Positions 14,735-22,591 of a stretch of DNA of 33,978 nucleotides are shown here, one piece after another. The notes beneath the pieces are model-generated. The model ran no database searches, was not told where the DNA came from, and worked only from the letters and a program-made list of their open reading frames with translations. The stretch's first letter is position 1; each line of letters starts with the position of its first letter. Source of the DNA: Clostridia bacterium (lineage in GTDB: Bacteria; Bacillota; Clostridia; Oscillospirales; CAG-272); assembly GCA_017399305.1 (NCBI GenBank), contig JAFQDK010000002.1, positions 1-33,978 of the forward strand, read 5' to 3'. The position numbers and the translations under genes are program-made.

Positions 14735-16627
14735 ATGAGTGCTGTATTTATAAAGCTGTATAATATGAGCATTACTGCAAGCTACATCGTGCTTGCGGTG
14801 ATAATACTACGCTTGGTGTTTAAAAAAGCGCCTAAGGCTCTCATGTGCCTTTTGTGGGGACTTGTGGCGATAAGGCTAATATGTCCATTCTCGATAGAGA
14901 GCGTATTAAGTCTTATACCGGACAGCCGATACGAGACTGTAGATATTGGACCTGTTTATATCGACACAAATGCGCTTATCTTTCCGCAAATATCGTATAT
15001 TAACAATTTCGGGGCAGAAATTGCCGTAGAAGAATACGATACTCTGGTAAAAAACAATGCCCCTCATTTTTATCTCGAACATATTTGGCTATGCGGTATG
15101 ATAGCTATGTTTTTATATGCAATAATCAGTTATCTTATCGTTGAAAAAAGGACTAAAGCATCAATAGAAATTGATGAAAACATTTTCATCTGTGACAATG
15201 TTTCCACACCGTTTATACTTGGTGTTTTTAATCCTCAGATTTTCATTCCGTCTTCTATGGATAAAACTACTGCGGAATACGTTATTTTGCATGAGCAGGC
15301 ACATCTGAATCGCCTTGACCACCTTTGGAAACCATTGGGCTTTGCACTGCTTGCGGTATATTGGTTCAACCCTGTGATTTGGGTAGCATATATCCTGTTT
15401 TGCCGCGACATTGAGCTTGCGTGTGACGAGAGAGTAATAAAAAATATGGATGCTGATGATAAAAAAGCATATTCCACCGCTCTGCTTAGCTGCAGCATAC
15501 CGCGCAAAATGATTTCCGCGTGCCCGCTTGCTTTCGGCGAAGTGGGGGTAAAGCAAAGAATAAAGAGAGTCCTGAACTACAAAAAGCCGGCATTTTGGCT
15601 TATTGTGGCGGCAATAGTCACCTCTGTGGCGGTGGCGGTATGCTTTTTGACCGATCCTAAAGAAAAAGGCGTTTACCCGGTTGAGCATACTTTTGCATAT
15701 ACAGGCGAAACTGCTAACCCTGCTATCTTCACATCGGCAATAAACAGCGATATGCTTGGAACTGACGAAGAACATCATCTTCCCGTACATATATTTGACA
15801 GTGTAGAAGATATAGCCACTTTCAAAGAAACATATGCTGACATGAGCTTCTCTTCAGCACCAATCGGATACAAAACATTTGATGAAGTAACAGAAAAATA
15901 TGACAAAGACTTCTTCAAGGACAGGGTGGTATTGGCAATATATGTTCCTTCGAGCAGAAGCGGTGAGTTTGAATTCACTTCGATTGGTTTTGATATGTCA
16001 AGAGAAGTTAGCATACGTGAAATGGGAGAAGCGAACGATACAGCGCATCAGGGTATTCTGTTTGATGAATATGACATCAGAATTGCTGCATATACTGACT
16101 ACATACTCGACAACGAACCACAAGTTTCTACAGAAGATGTTTCAAGTAGTGGAGAGGTATACACTCCCGAAAGCTCATACAGTATCACATCTACGCTTGC
16201 TTTTGTAGGAATCACCGAAAACTACGCCATATACTCCGATGCTATAAACACCGATAAACATGGCCTTGACGGCGAGGAACATCTGCTATTCCACAAGTTT
16301 GAGAGTGTAGACGATATCACGGCTTTTAAAGAAAAGTTCAGCGATTTTCAATTCTCACATAACCTTGACTTGCTCGAATTTAACGATATAGCGGCAAACT
16401 ATACTGATGAGTTTTTTGAGGACAACATTGTTCTTGTTGCGCATACAGTGACAGCCGGCAAAGGTAACTATGTTTTCAACACAACGCATATATCAAAGCC
16501 AAATATAACTTTCTATATTGACAAAAAAGAGGAAGATTCTGACGCACTTTACGGTTGGTTGCTATGCATAACAATCGACCGAAAAACCGCAGAGGGATGC
16601 ACATACTTTGACGCAGTGATTGAATAA
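14735..16627 (+). CDS. BlaR1/MecR1-type M56 metallopeptidase with a duplicated extracellular domain
   Basis: A 630-residue membrane protein from ATG 14735 (AAGGGG about eight bases upstream). N-terminal helices are followed by the M56 zinc protease with HEQAH (His186, Glu187, His190) and the downstream ELACDE ligand (Glu227), which in BlaR1 inactivates the repressor. A further helix (about 287-307) leads outside. The C-terminal region holds two similar units, about 320-425 and 490-595, each with an AIN-D--G---EH segment, then DSVEDI-TFKE or ESVDDI-AFKE, then DFFKDRVVL or EFFEDNIVL. The penicillin-binding SxxK/SxN/KTG sensor of true BlaR1 is not seen. The signal it senses is unknown; a beta-lactam is not supported. 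Confidence 0.87.
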   Translation: MSAVFIKLYNMSITASYIVLAVIILRLVFKKAPKALMCLLWGLVAIRLICPFSIESVLSLIPDSRYETVDIGPVYIDTNALIFPQISYINNFGAEIAVEEYDTLVKNNAPHFYLEHIWLCGMIAMFLYAIISYLIVEKRTKASIEIDENIFICDNVSTPFILGVFNPQIFIPSSMDKTTAEYVILHEQAHLNRLDHLWKPLGFALLAVYWFNPVIWVAYILFCRDIELACDERVIKNMDADDKKAYSTALLSCSIPRKMISACPLAFGEVGVKQRIKRVLNYKKPAFWLIVAAIVTSVAVAVCFLTDPKEKGVYPVEHTFAYTGETANPAIFTSAINSDMLGTDEEHHLPVHIFDSVEDIATFKETYADMSFSSAPIGYKTFDEVTEKYDKDFFKDRVVLAIYVPSSRSGEFEFTSIGFDMSREVSIREMGEANDTAHQGILFDEYDIRIAAYTDYILDNEPQVSTEDVSSSGEVYTPESSYSITSTLAFVGITENYAIYSDAINTDKHGLDGEEHLLFHKFESVDDITAFKEKFSDFQFSHNLDLLEFNDIAANYTDEFFEDNIVLVAHTVTAGKGNYVFNTTHISKPNITFYIDKKEEDSDALYGWLLCITIDRKTAEGCTYFDAVIE

Positions 16628-16637
16628 ATATAAAAAT

Positions 16638-16670
16638 GACAAAACACCGGCAAAAAGCCGGTGTTTTGTC
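16638..16670 (+). terminator. Terminator after the M56 peptidase gene
   Basis: A perfect 14-bp stem GACAAAACACCGGC / GCCGGTGTTTTGTC with an AAAAA loop. It is symmetric enough to serve also as the end of the minus-strand YgjP gene. Confidence 0.88.
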
Positions 16671-16763
16671 CCCCGAGGGAAGCCTTATACGATAAACATT
16701 CTTTTGCCTTCCCTTGGTGAAAGGTGTCACGCAGTGACGATGAGAGATAATACCATAAACATT
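16671..16763. repeat. Degenerate copy of the dispersed GC-rich repeat, flanked by near-identical 14-mers
   Basis: Read on the minus strand this has CTCATC, a small hairpin GTCAC-TGC-GTGAC, then a CTT-CCC palindrome. That is the same architecture as the repeat at the window end (CTCATC, GTCAGC-TAC-GCTGAC, then GCTTCCCCT/AGGGGAAGC). The 14-mers at 16687-16700 and 16750-16763 differ at one base (ATACsATAAACATT). They flank the core like a target duplication, though chance similarity in AT-rich DNA is possible. No coding sequence is seen. Confidence 0.6.
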
Positions 16764-17269
16764 TATTTCAGTAATTTTTGTCTTTCTTTATAATCGGGGA
16801 GATACTTTGCAACCGTTTGCCAAAAGGATTTTGAATGATCAAAGTGAGTAAGGTGACAAAGTTCATGGACTACAACATAATCCCATGCCGCCTCAGGAAA
16901 AAGCATCAGGCGCCATGAATAGTTTATACTTCCCTTTTTCGAGCACGAACCAAAACGCGTTTTTGCACTGCTTATTCCGATATGAGAATATGTCACGCCC
17001 ATAAGTGCCGCGTAATACTCAGTTTTCTCGGTGAGTATAGCGCGGGCTTTTTCTTTGAGTGATGCAATTTCACTTTCCGAGGGCTCGGGAAGCATACGCG
17101 CTTTGGCTTTTTCTTGACTCTTAGTTATCCATGAAAGGTGAGATGCAATAAAACTCTCTATCTGTGCAAGCGGCATGCTACGTGGGGCATGAACCACAAG
17201 TTTTGCCTCGCGATTCACCTCTAAAGAAAGAGTGCGGCGCGAAGAGCGCCGCAATTCATACTCTATCAT
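16763..17269 (-). CDS. YgjP-like (DUF45) zinc metallopeptidase domain protein
   Basis: A 168-residue protein of the DUF45/YgjP group, related to SprT and WLM metallopeptidases. VVVHELCHLTHFDHSKSFW gives HELCH (His135, Glu136, His139) and the third ligand His145. RFGSCSKKGSINYSWRLMLFP is the conserved segment before it, and the N-terminus has RRSSRRTLSLEV. The physiological substrate is unknown; it is expected in the cytoplasm. Its ATG overlaps the stop codon of the DUF362 gene by one base (TAATG), so the two are translationally coupled. The stop codon adjoins a dispersed-repeat fragment. Length is somewhat short for the family but the catalytic part is complete. Confidence 0.88.
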   Translation of the reverse strand: MIEYELRRSSRRTLSLEVNREAKLVVHAPRSMPLAQIESFIASHLSWITKSQEKAKARMLPEPSESEIASLKEKARAILTEKTEYYAALMGVTYSHIGISSAKTRFGSCSKKGSINYSWRLMLFPEAAWDYVVVHELCHLTHFDHSKSFWQTVAKYLPDYKERQKLLK

Positions 17270-18378
17270 TATTTAACCTCAATAAGCTCATACTGCATTG
17301 AGCCAATACCGATTTTTTCCGCATGAACAAGCTGAGTTTTCCACGCAGTGGAGGGGGCAACATCAGTGAAGTGATCGCCGTGGATATGCTCTACCTCGTC
17401 GAGAATCGAGCCTGCCATAATAGGCGCATTGAGAACCGCATCAGCACAAGCGGTATCAAGTGCGACCGGGTCGAATGATGCAAACATACCAATATCAGGA
17501 ACAATCGGAACGTCATTTTCGCCATGGCAATCACAGTTAGGGGATACATCTATAACAAGGCTGATGTGGAACTGAGGTCTTCCGTTTATAACAGCCTGTG
17601 TGTACTCTGCTATCTTTGCATTAAGTATCTCACCTTTTTCATCCATCGAAGCTTCTACAGCATCCTTAGGACAAACGCCGATGCAACGACCACAGCCTAC
17701 ACATTTATCATGGTCGATATACGCTTTTCCATTTTCAATAACGGGAGCATCATGTGCACAAACGCGTGCGCACGCGCCACAGCCAATGCAAGCATCGGGA
17801 GTTACAAAGGGCTTTCCTGCACTGTGCATCTCCATTTTACCGGCACGGCTTCCACCACCCATGCCAAGGTTCTTTAGCGCGCCGCCAAAGCCTGCACACT
17901 CATGCCCCTTAAAATGGTTCATAGAGATAATAATATCAGCATCCATAAGAGCTCTGCCTATCTTAGCCTCTTTGACATATGTGCCACCCTCAACAGGAAT
18001 TAGAACTTCATCGGTGCCTTTGATTCCGTCAGCAATGATTGTATGTACACCAGTCTGAAATGGGTTATATCCATTTGCATACGCGCTGTCAAGGTGGTCA
18101 AGTGCGTTCTTTCTGCCGCCAACATATAGCGTGTTACAATCGGTCAAGAAAGGCTTGCCTCCAAGTGTTTTTATATAATCACAAACGGTTTTAGCATAGT
18201 TTGGGCGAAGATACGCAAGATTGCCTGGTTCGCCAAAGTGGATTTTTACCGCTACGTATTTGCCGTCAAAGTCGATATTACCTATACCCGCTTTTTTAAT
18301 AAGTCTTGTAAGCTTATCAAGCAGGCTGTCGCCAACCTTTGCACGCATAGATGTATAATAAACCTTAGATTTTTCCAT
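17269..18378 (-). CDS. DUF362 domain protein with two [4Fe-4S] ferredoxin motifs
   Basis: A 369-residue cytoplasmic iron-sulfur protein. The DUF362 domain (about 35-185) shows VAVKIHFGEPGN, LTDCNTLYVGGRKNA and ISMNHFKGHECAGFGG. It is followed by two ferredoxin clusters, CIGCGACARVC (197-207) and CVGCGRCIGVCP (226-237), and then more DUF362-type sequence. Such proteins are common in anaerobes; their redox partner is undefined. I chose ATG 18378 because GGAGG lies just upstream; the earlier TTG at 18390 would sit inside that site. It heads a two-gene unit with the YgjP-like peptidase under a promoter at 18408-18436. Confidence 0.9.
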   Translation of the reverse strand: MEKSKVYYTSMRAKVGDSLLDKLTRLIKKAGIGNIDFDGKYVAVKIHFGEPGNLAYLRPNYAKTVCDYIKTLGGKPFLTDCNTLYVGGRKNALDHLDSAYANGYNPFQTGVHTIIADGIKGTDEVLIPVEGGTYVKEAKIGRALMDADIIISMNHFKGHECAGFGGALKNLGMGGGSRAGKMEMHSAGKPFVTPDACIGCGACARVCAHDAPVIENGKAYIDHDKCVGCGRCIGVCPKDAVEASMDEKGEILNAKIAEYTQAVINGRPQFHISLVIDVSPNCDCHGENDVPIVPDIGMFASFDPVALDTACADAVLNAPIMAGSILDEVEHIHGDHFTDVAPSTAWKTQLVHAEKIGIGSMQYELIEVK

Positions 18379-18407
18379 TATGTCCTCCAAGCTTAAATTC
18401 TTTATAT

Positions 18408-18436
18408 ATTGTATAATATTTTCAAGTACATTTCAA
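18408..18436 (-). promoter_or_regulatory. Promoter of the DUF362-ygjP unit (minus strand)
   Basis: On the minus strand: -35 TTGAAA (18431-18436), 17-bp spacer, -10 TACAAT (18408-18413). It lies between the terminator of the upstream gene and the ribosome binding site. Confidence 0.68.
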
Positions 18437-18439
18437 TAG

Positions 18440-18479
18440 AAAAATCAAAAAGACCTCTTTCGAGGTCTTTTTGATTTTT
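18440..18479 (-). terminator. Terminator of the copper-amine-oxidase-N gene
   Basis: A long perfect stem: AAAAATCAAAAAGACCTC and its complement around a four-base TTTC loop. The 3' side overlaps the last two bases of the stop codon of the upstream minus-strand gene. Confidence 0.9.
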
Positions 18480-20424
18480 ACCATATGTCTTTTACTTTGT
18501 TATAGAGTTCTGCCTGCTCTTTTGTACAGTCGGCATATGTGTAGTTGAAGGATTTATTTGCAAATGTTATGCAATCCGCTGAAATCATCCTGCCGTATTC
18601 ATCATATTTCAAATCCCATACACCGAAATTATATGACAGCTCATCATTGAAAAACGGCGGTCTAGTATAATATGTTCCCGAAAGCGTCCAGCAATATTTC
18701 ATATTGCCGAAATCATCATATTCGATAAGCATAATGCACCCTATTTCTTCGCCTTCATAATAATAGTCCATACGTGTTTTTCCGTCTTCGGACCTGTAAA
18801 TACTCACGCCGTAGGCAAAATCAAATTCATTTGTTTCATCATTGTGCTGAATACACTTGATCTCTGCAAGCGCCCCGTTTTCATCATATGTATACTGATC
18901 AAATTTATAATAGAATATGTCTTTGCCGAGTTCTTCAGAAGTTCCCACGGAAAGCTTGATGATTCTGCCGTCTGGCAAATACTCTGTAAGAGAATATCCA
19001 TATGACTTACTCATATTTTCAAGGTTTATGCCTTCAGCACTAAAAAGCTCGCTTTTAACGGTGCCGTCATCATAATATGTGTATGTAGCATTATCATTTT
19101 TCGGCACAGGATCTTCCGGAGTTTCCGTGCGGATAAGCGTTCCTTTACTGTCATAAGTATACTTGGCTTTTAGAGTTCCTTCGCTGTCAAAGTGGTATTC
19201 ACAATTAACAGCACCTATTGACGCGTCAAACAAGTATGCTTTTCTTACAATGCCGCCGTCATCGGTAAAGTGATATGACATCTCATTATACGGAAATTCT
19301 GCGTCCATTGGTGTCTTTGCGGCAAGATAATAGGGTGTTTCCTTGGTCAGGTATTCAGTTTTTTCCTCATAAGTACCGATAATTCTTGACCACTTTTCGC
19401 CATTTATAAGATCCCACTCACTCTCATCGCCTATAAAACGTGAACGGTCTGGCGAACCGTCGGCTATTGAATATGTTGCACCATCCAATTCAACTGTATC
19501 ATCTGCCACTGTGAGAAGAAGCGAAGCGTTCTTGACAAAGCTTTCGCCGTTAAAAGTATACTTAAAATACCAATGCTGAGCTGCGTTCTCGCGACTTGTT
19601 CCCAATATCTGCTTGTTTACTTCATCAACAGCGGGATTGCTTATCAGCTCAAAACTTTCACACAGAGTATATCTGCCGTTAGAATTTCCAAGATAACAAC
19701 GGCATGTCACAGCCCCTTGCGCACCGAAATTTCCGAGTTTGATACACAAATCATTAATACCATCGAAATTAACATCAGCAAAAAAGACCATGTCGTTCAC
19801 CGCCGGAGCATCAGTTCTGGCATCTTTATCATATCGGAAAATCTGACCGTTTGAAAGTCGCACAGTATAGTATGCTATTTCTCCGCCAAGAGTTGAATAT
19901 TCGCTTACGGTGTAGCCGATGCCTAAATATTCAGCAGAAAGCTCTGTTTCTTCAGCAACAGGCTTTGTTATTGTCGCGGTAGAGGATACACCATCCCATG
20001 TAACGGTTGCACCAAGGCTTTCAGCAACAAAGCGCACCGGGAGATATGTACGATTATTTTCGATAAATGCAGGAGAGTCAAGCGTGATGCTCTCACCGTT
20101 TACAACCGCCGCAGTGGCACCTATGGTGATGCTTATTATAACATCATCAGTGAAAAGTACAGCTGTAGAAGTATCACTGTTCCATTTTACAGTTGCACCG
20201 AGCGCCTCGGCAACAAAACGTACAGGAAGCATTGCTCGATCATTACGAATTATTGGCTTGGCATCAAGCAAGCTTGGTTCTCCGTTTACATAACCAACAT
20301 TTTGTCCGATAGTCATTACAACTTTAGTTTCAGATTCAACAACTGTAGCATCGGCACAGATGGAGAATGTGAATGTTGCTATAATAAGTAATATTACAAG
20401 AAACAAAACGCGTAAATTTTTCAT
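18478..20424 (-). CDS. Secreted protein: two copper-amine-oxidase-N domains plus YD-like repeats
   Basis: A 648-residue exported protein from ATG 20424 (GGAGGAG upstream). Signal peptide at 1-25 ending near SICADA. Two copper-amine-oxidase N-terminal domains follow (about 37-91 and 96-152), each with LPVRFVAE-LGATV-W. These are wall- or matrix-associated stalks in Firmicutes, and no oxidase is attached. Residues near 220-235 (DVNFDGINDL) look like an FG-GAP/VCBS calcium loop. The C-terminal third has several Y-YD--G-- units (for example YTYDSKGTL, YTYYDDGTV, YTYDENGAL, YDDFGNM, YDEYGRM) like short YD/RHS-type repeats. Monocistronic between its own promoter and terminator. Role unknown; probably surface binding. 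Confidence 0.82.
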   Translation of the reverse strand: MKNLRVLFLVILLIIATFTFSICADATVVESETKVVMTIGQNVGYVNGEPSLLDAKPIIRNDRAMLPVRFVAEALGATVKWNSDTSTAVLFTDDVIISITIGATAAVVNGESITLDSPAFIENNRTYLPVRFVAESLGATVTWDGVSSTATITKPVAEETELSAEYLGIGYTVSEYSTLGGEIAYYTVRLSNGQIFRYDKDARTDAPAVNDMVFFADVNFDGINDLCIKLGNFGAQGAVTCRCYLGNSNGRYTLCESFELISNPAVDEVNKQILGTSRENAAQHWYFKYTFNGESFVKNASLLLTVADDTVELDGATYSIADGSPDRSRFIGDESEWDLINGEKWSRIIGTYEEKTEYLTKETPYYLAAKTPMDAEFPYNEMSYHFTDDGGIVRKAYLFDASIGAVNCEYHFDSEGTLKAKYTYDSKGTLIRTETPEDPVPKNDNATYTYYDDGTVKSELFSAEGINLENMSKSYGYSLTEYLPDGRIIKLSVGTSEELGKDIFYYKFDQYTYDENGALAEIKCIQHNDETNEFDFAYGVSIYRSEDGKTRMDYYYEGEEIGCIMLIEYDDFGNMKYCWTLSGTYYTRPPFFNDELSYNFGVWDLKYDEYGRMISADCITFANKSFNYTYADCTKEQAELYNKVKDIW

Positions 20425-20453
20425 GCTCTCCTCCAAGTATATTAGTTGATTTT

Positions 20454-20483
20454 ATAATAGCATTATGATAGATGTTGTGTCAA
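20454..20483 (-). promoter_or_regulatory. Promoter of the copper-amine-oxidase-N gene (minus strand)
   Basis: On the minus strand: -35 TTGACA (20478-20483), 18-bp spacer, -10 TATTAT (20454-20459), then a short leader to the GGAGGAG site. Confidence 0.7.
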
Positions 20484-20536
20484 GTGCAAGTGAATTAAAT
20501 AAATGTTTATGTGAGTAATGACGACGCGCTAACATT

Positions 20537-20613
20537 GTAGGGCGGGGGTTTATCTCCCGCCGTAAACCTCCAGTAGATGTTGTACAGGCGGCGGGAGCAA
20601 GCCCCCGCCCTAC
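20537..20613. repeat. Long imperfect GC-rich inverted repeat (dispersed hairpin element)
   Basis: The left arm 20537-20562 (GTAGGGCGGGGG...TCCCGCCG) and right arm 20589-20613 (CGGCGGGAG...CCCCGCCCTAC) are reverse complements with few differences, and the loop is 26 nt. It is far more GC-rich than its surroundings and lies in the 226-bp gap between two minus-strand genes. Similar GTAGGGCGGG palindromes are dispersed in many clostridial genomes. A small ORF running through it has the residues expected from translating such a repeat and is not a gene. Confidence 0.8.
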
Positions 20614-20650
20614 GGTTTGTGATTTCCAATTTGCTATCATAAACTTTAAT

Positions 20651-21232
20651 TTATCTGAACAGTTCTAAGAAGCGGAATTTCAGCTTATAGACCGGCTTTT
20701 TATTTTTCATAAGCTCGTATTCATCTTTGTCAAGTCCGTGACTTATAAACAATTCTTCCCCGCTCTCAGCAGTGCTTGCGCCAAGGCAAAGTGGCGGAAA
20801 CAATACGCACCAGAAATTTTTCCCCTCAGCCTTGCCGAGCCGTATACAAAGTGCGGTGTAATTGCCTCGTGGCAAGCTATACTCGCCATATGTTTTAGTC
20901 GGGAAATAGCTATCCTCTATTGTGACGGTACATGTATAATCTGTTCTTGTGCTTAGATACGCATTAACCTCATTTTCTATGGCTGAAAGCATGGATTGTG
21001 CGGCAGCGAGCGCTTCATCGCGATTGGTATACGCCGACAATGCGCTGCTATAATTGGTCAGTACGATATCACGCACCTCGATTTTGATGGCTTGGTCGGT
21101 CTCACTGTCAGAATTAGCTATAACATGGAGTCTGACAACATCGTTATACACACTATCATCTGCAGCAAACGACACAAGATATAAAAGCACCGACACGACA
21201 ACTAAAAATGAAAAGATTTTAAAAAAACGCAA
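20651..21232 (-). CDS. spoIIR: Stage II sporulation protein R
   Basis: A 193-residue secreted signalling protein. Made in the forespore and exported to the intermembrane space, SpoIIR triggers SpoIIGA to process pro-sigma-E. The N-terminal hydrophobic segment (about 3-23) is a signal or anchor. RLHVIANSDSETDQ and KIEVRDIVL are the family signature, and NFWCVLFPPLCLG is the conserved central block. The start is a TTG at 21232: GGAGGT lies eight bases before it, and no ATG or GTG is placed as well. The first codons lie inside the 3' arm of the terminator that follows obgE. I could not find a convincing sigma-F promoter in the 61-bp gap. Confidence 0.93.
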   Translation of the reverse strand: MRFFKIFSFLVVVSVLLYLVSFAADDSVYNDVVRLHVIANSDSETDQAIKIEVRDIVLTNYSSALSAYTNRDEALAAAQSMLSAIENEVNAYLSTRTDYTCTVTIEDSYFPTKTYGEYSLPRGNYTALCIRLGKAEGKNFWCVLFPPLCLGASTAESGEELFISHGLDKDEYELMKNKKPVYKLKFRFLELFR

Positions 21233-21276
21233 AAGCTATGACCTCCATAAAAGTAATGTCATAGTCTTTGCGTTTT
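21224..21276 (-). terminator. Terminator after obgE that carries the spoIIR start
   Basis: On the minus strand the arm AAAACGCAAAGACTATGAC pairs with GTCATAGCTTTTGCGTTTT with one bulge, followed by T residues. The loop contains part of the GGAGGT ribosome binding site, and the 3' arm contains the TTG start codon and second codon of spoIIR. Confidence 0.75.
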
Positions 21277-21293
21277 TTCTGATTATTATTCAA

Positions 21294-22571
21294 TTATTTC
21301 ACAAAGTCAAACTCAAAGCCGTAAATATTGACGGTATGCCCATCTGTACAGCCCTTTTCCTCAAGCATTTCGATAACGCCAGCTTTTTGAAGCACGCGCG
21401 AGAAGAACGAAAGTGATTCATAATCATCAGTATTGATCTGTCCCATGAGGTTGTACAGCCACTCGCCCTCGACAAAGAATGTATCATTCTCACGGCGAAT
21501 CTCTGTTACACGCTCACCTGTAGGAATCTCAATTTCTTCTGCCACATACTCAGGCTCATATATAGTGAGCGGAGGAAGCTCCTCAAGTGCATCAGCAGTC
21601 ATGCGAACAAGCTTATCCAGATTCTCACCGCTTATAGCACTGATATAAATAAGTTTTCTGCCGCTTTCCGCAACAAACTTTTCAAACGCCGCAACATCGG
21701 TGTTTCCTGCATCTATCATATCGTGCTTATTTGCAACAATTATCTGAGGCCTGCCAGCAAGATCCTCGCTGTATTGAGCAAGCTCTGCATCAATGGTCTT
21801 GATATCCTCTATAGGATCTCTGCCCTCTATTCCAGAAACATCGACAACGTGCAAAAGAAGTCTGCAGCGGTCAACATGACGAAGAAATTCGTGTCCAAGT
21901 CCAAGTCCATCCGAAGCACCCTCGATAAGGCCGGGAATATCCGCGCAAACGAAACCCTTGCCCTCACCTGTGGAAACTACGCCAAGGCTTGGCGAAAGCG
22001 TAGTAAAATGATAGTTTGCAATCTTTGGCTTTGCCGCGCTTATACGTGAGATGAGCGAAGATTTTCCTACATTGGGAAATCCTACAAGTCCTACGTCCGC
22101 GAGCATTTTAAGCTCAAGAATTACTTCCTTTTCCTCGCCCTTGGTACCGCCTTTAGCAAAGCGCGGTATCTGGCGTGTAGGTGTTGCAAAATGACGGTTT
22201 CCCCAACCGCCTCTGCCGCCTTTACAAAGAATGTATGGCTCGCAATTTGACATATCCTTAATGATCTTGCCACTTGCGGCATCACGAACAATGGTACCGT
22301 TTGGGATGCTGATTATAACATCCTCGCCATTGGCGCCATGTCGCTTGCAAGCTTCGCCGCCACCGCCGTTTTCTGCAACAAATTTTCGCTTATAACGGAA
22401 CGCAAGCAATGTGTTTGTGCCCTCGTGAATGCTGAGCACGATATTGCCGCCACGGCCGCCATCACCACCGTCAGGACCGCCTGCAGCAACATATTTTTCA
22501 CGACGGAAAGATACCTTTCCATCGCCGCCGTCGCCGGCTCTTACATAAATTTTAACATGATCGACAAACAT
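21294..22571 (-). CDS. obgE: Obg-family GTPase (ribosome assembly, stress/sporulation)
   Basis: A 425-residue GTPase needed for 50S ribosome maturation and linked to stress and sporulation control. The glycine-rich Obg domain is at 1-158 (AGDGGDGKVSFRREKYV, GGPDGGDGGRGGN, AENGGGGEACKRHGANGED). The G domain follows with GFPNVGKSS, TTLSPSLG, ADIPGLIEGA and NKHD. A C-terminal OCT domain of about 70 residues ends the protein, as is typical of Gram-positives. It starts 20 bp after der on the minus strand, and spoIIR follows after a terminator. Full length with no anomalies. Confidence 0.97.
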   Translation of the reverse strand: MFVDHVKIYVRAGDGGDGKVSFRREKYVAAGGPDGGDGGRGGNIVLSIHEGTNTLLAFRYKRKFVAENGGGGEACKRHGANGEDVIISIPNGTIVRDAASGKIIKDMSNCEPYILCKGGRGGWGNRHFATPTRQIPRFAKGGTKGEEKEVILELKMLADVGLVGFPNVGKSSLISRISAAKPKIANYHFTTLSPSLGVVSTGEGKGFVCADIPGLIEGASDGLGLGHEFLRHVDRCRLLLHVVDVSGIEGRDPIEDIKTIDAELAQYSEDLAGRPQIIVANKHDMIDAGNTDVAAFEKFVAESGRKLIYISAISGENLDKLVRMTADALEELPPLTIYEPEYVAEEIEIPTGERVTEIRRENDTFFVEGEWLYNLMGQINTDDYESLSFFSRVLQKAGVIEMLEEKGCTDGHTVNIYGFEFDFVK

Positions 22572-22591
22572 TTTTGTCTCCTGGAATATGA

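Noticed and set aside
14370-16627. Beta-lactam resistance operon
   Set aside because: The repressor and M56 protein match the BlaI/BlaR1 scheme, but the sensor lacks penicillin-binding motifs and no beta-lactamase or PBP gene is adjacent.
20452-20640. 62-codon minus-strand frame through the 20.5-kb hairpin
   Set aside because: Its residues are those produced by translating the GC-rich palindromic repeat; no ribosome binding site and no homologous protein family is apparent.
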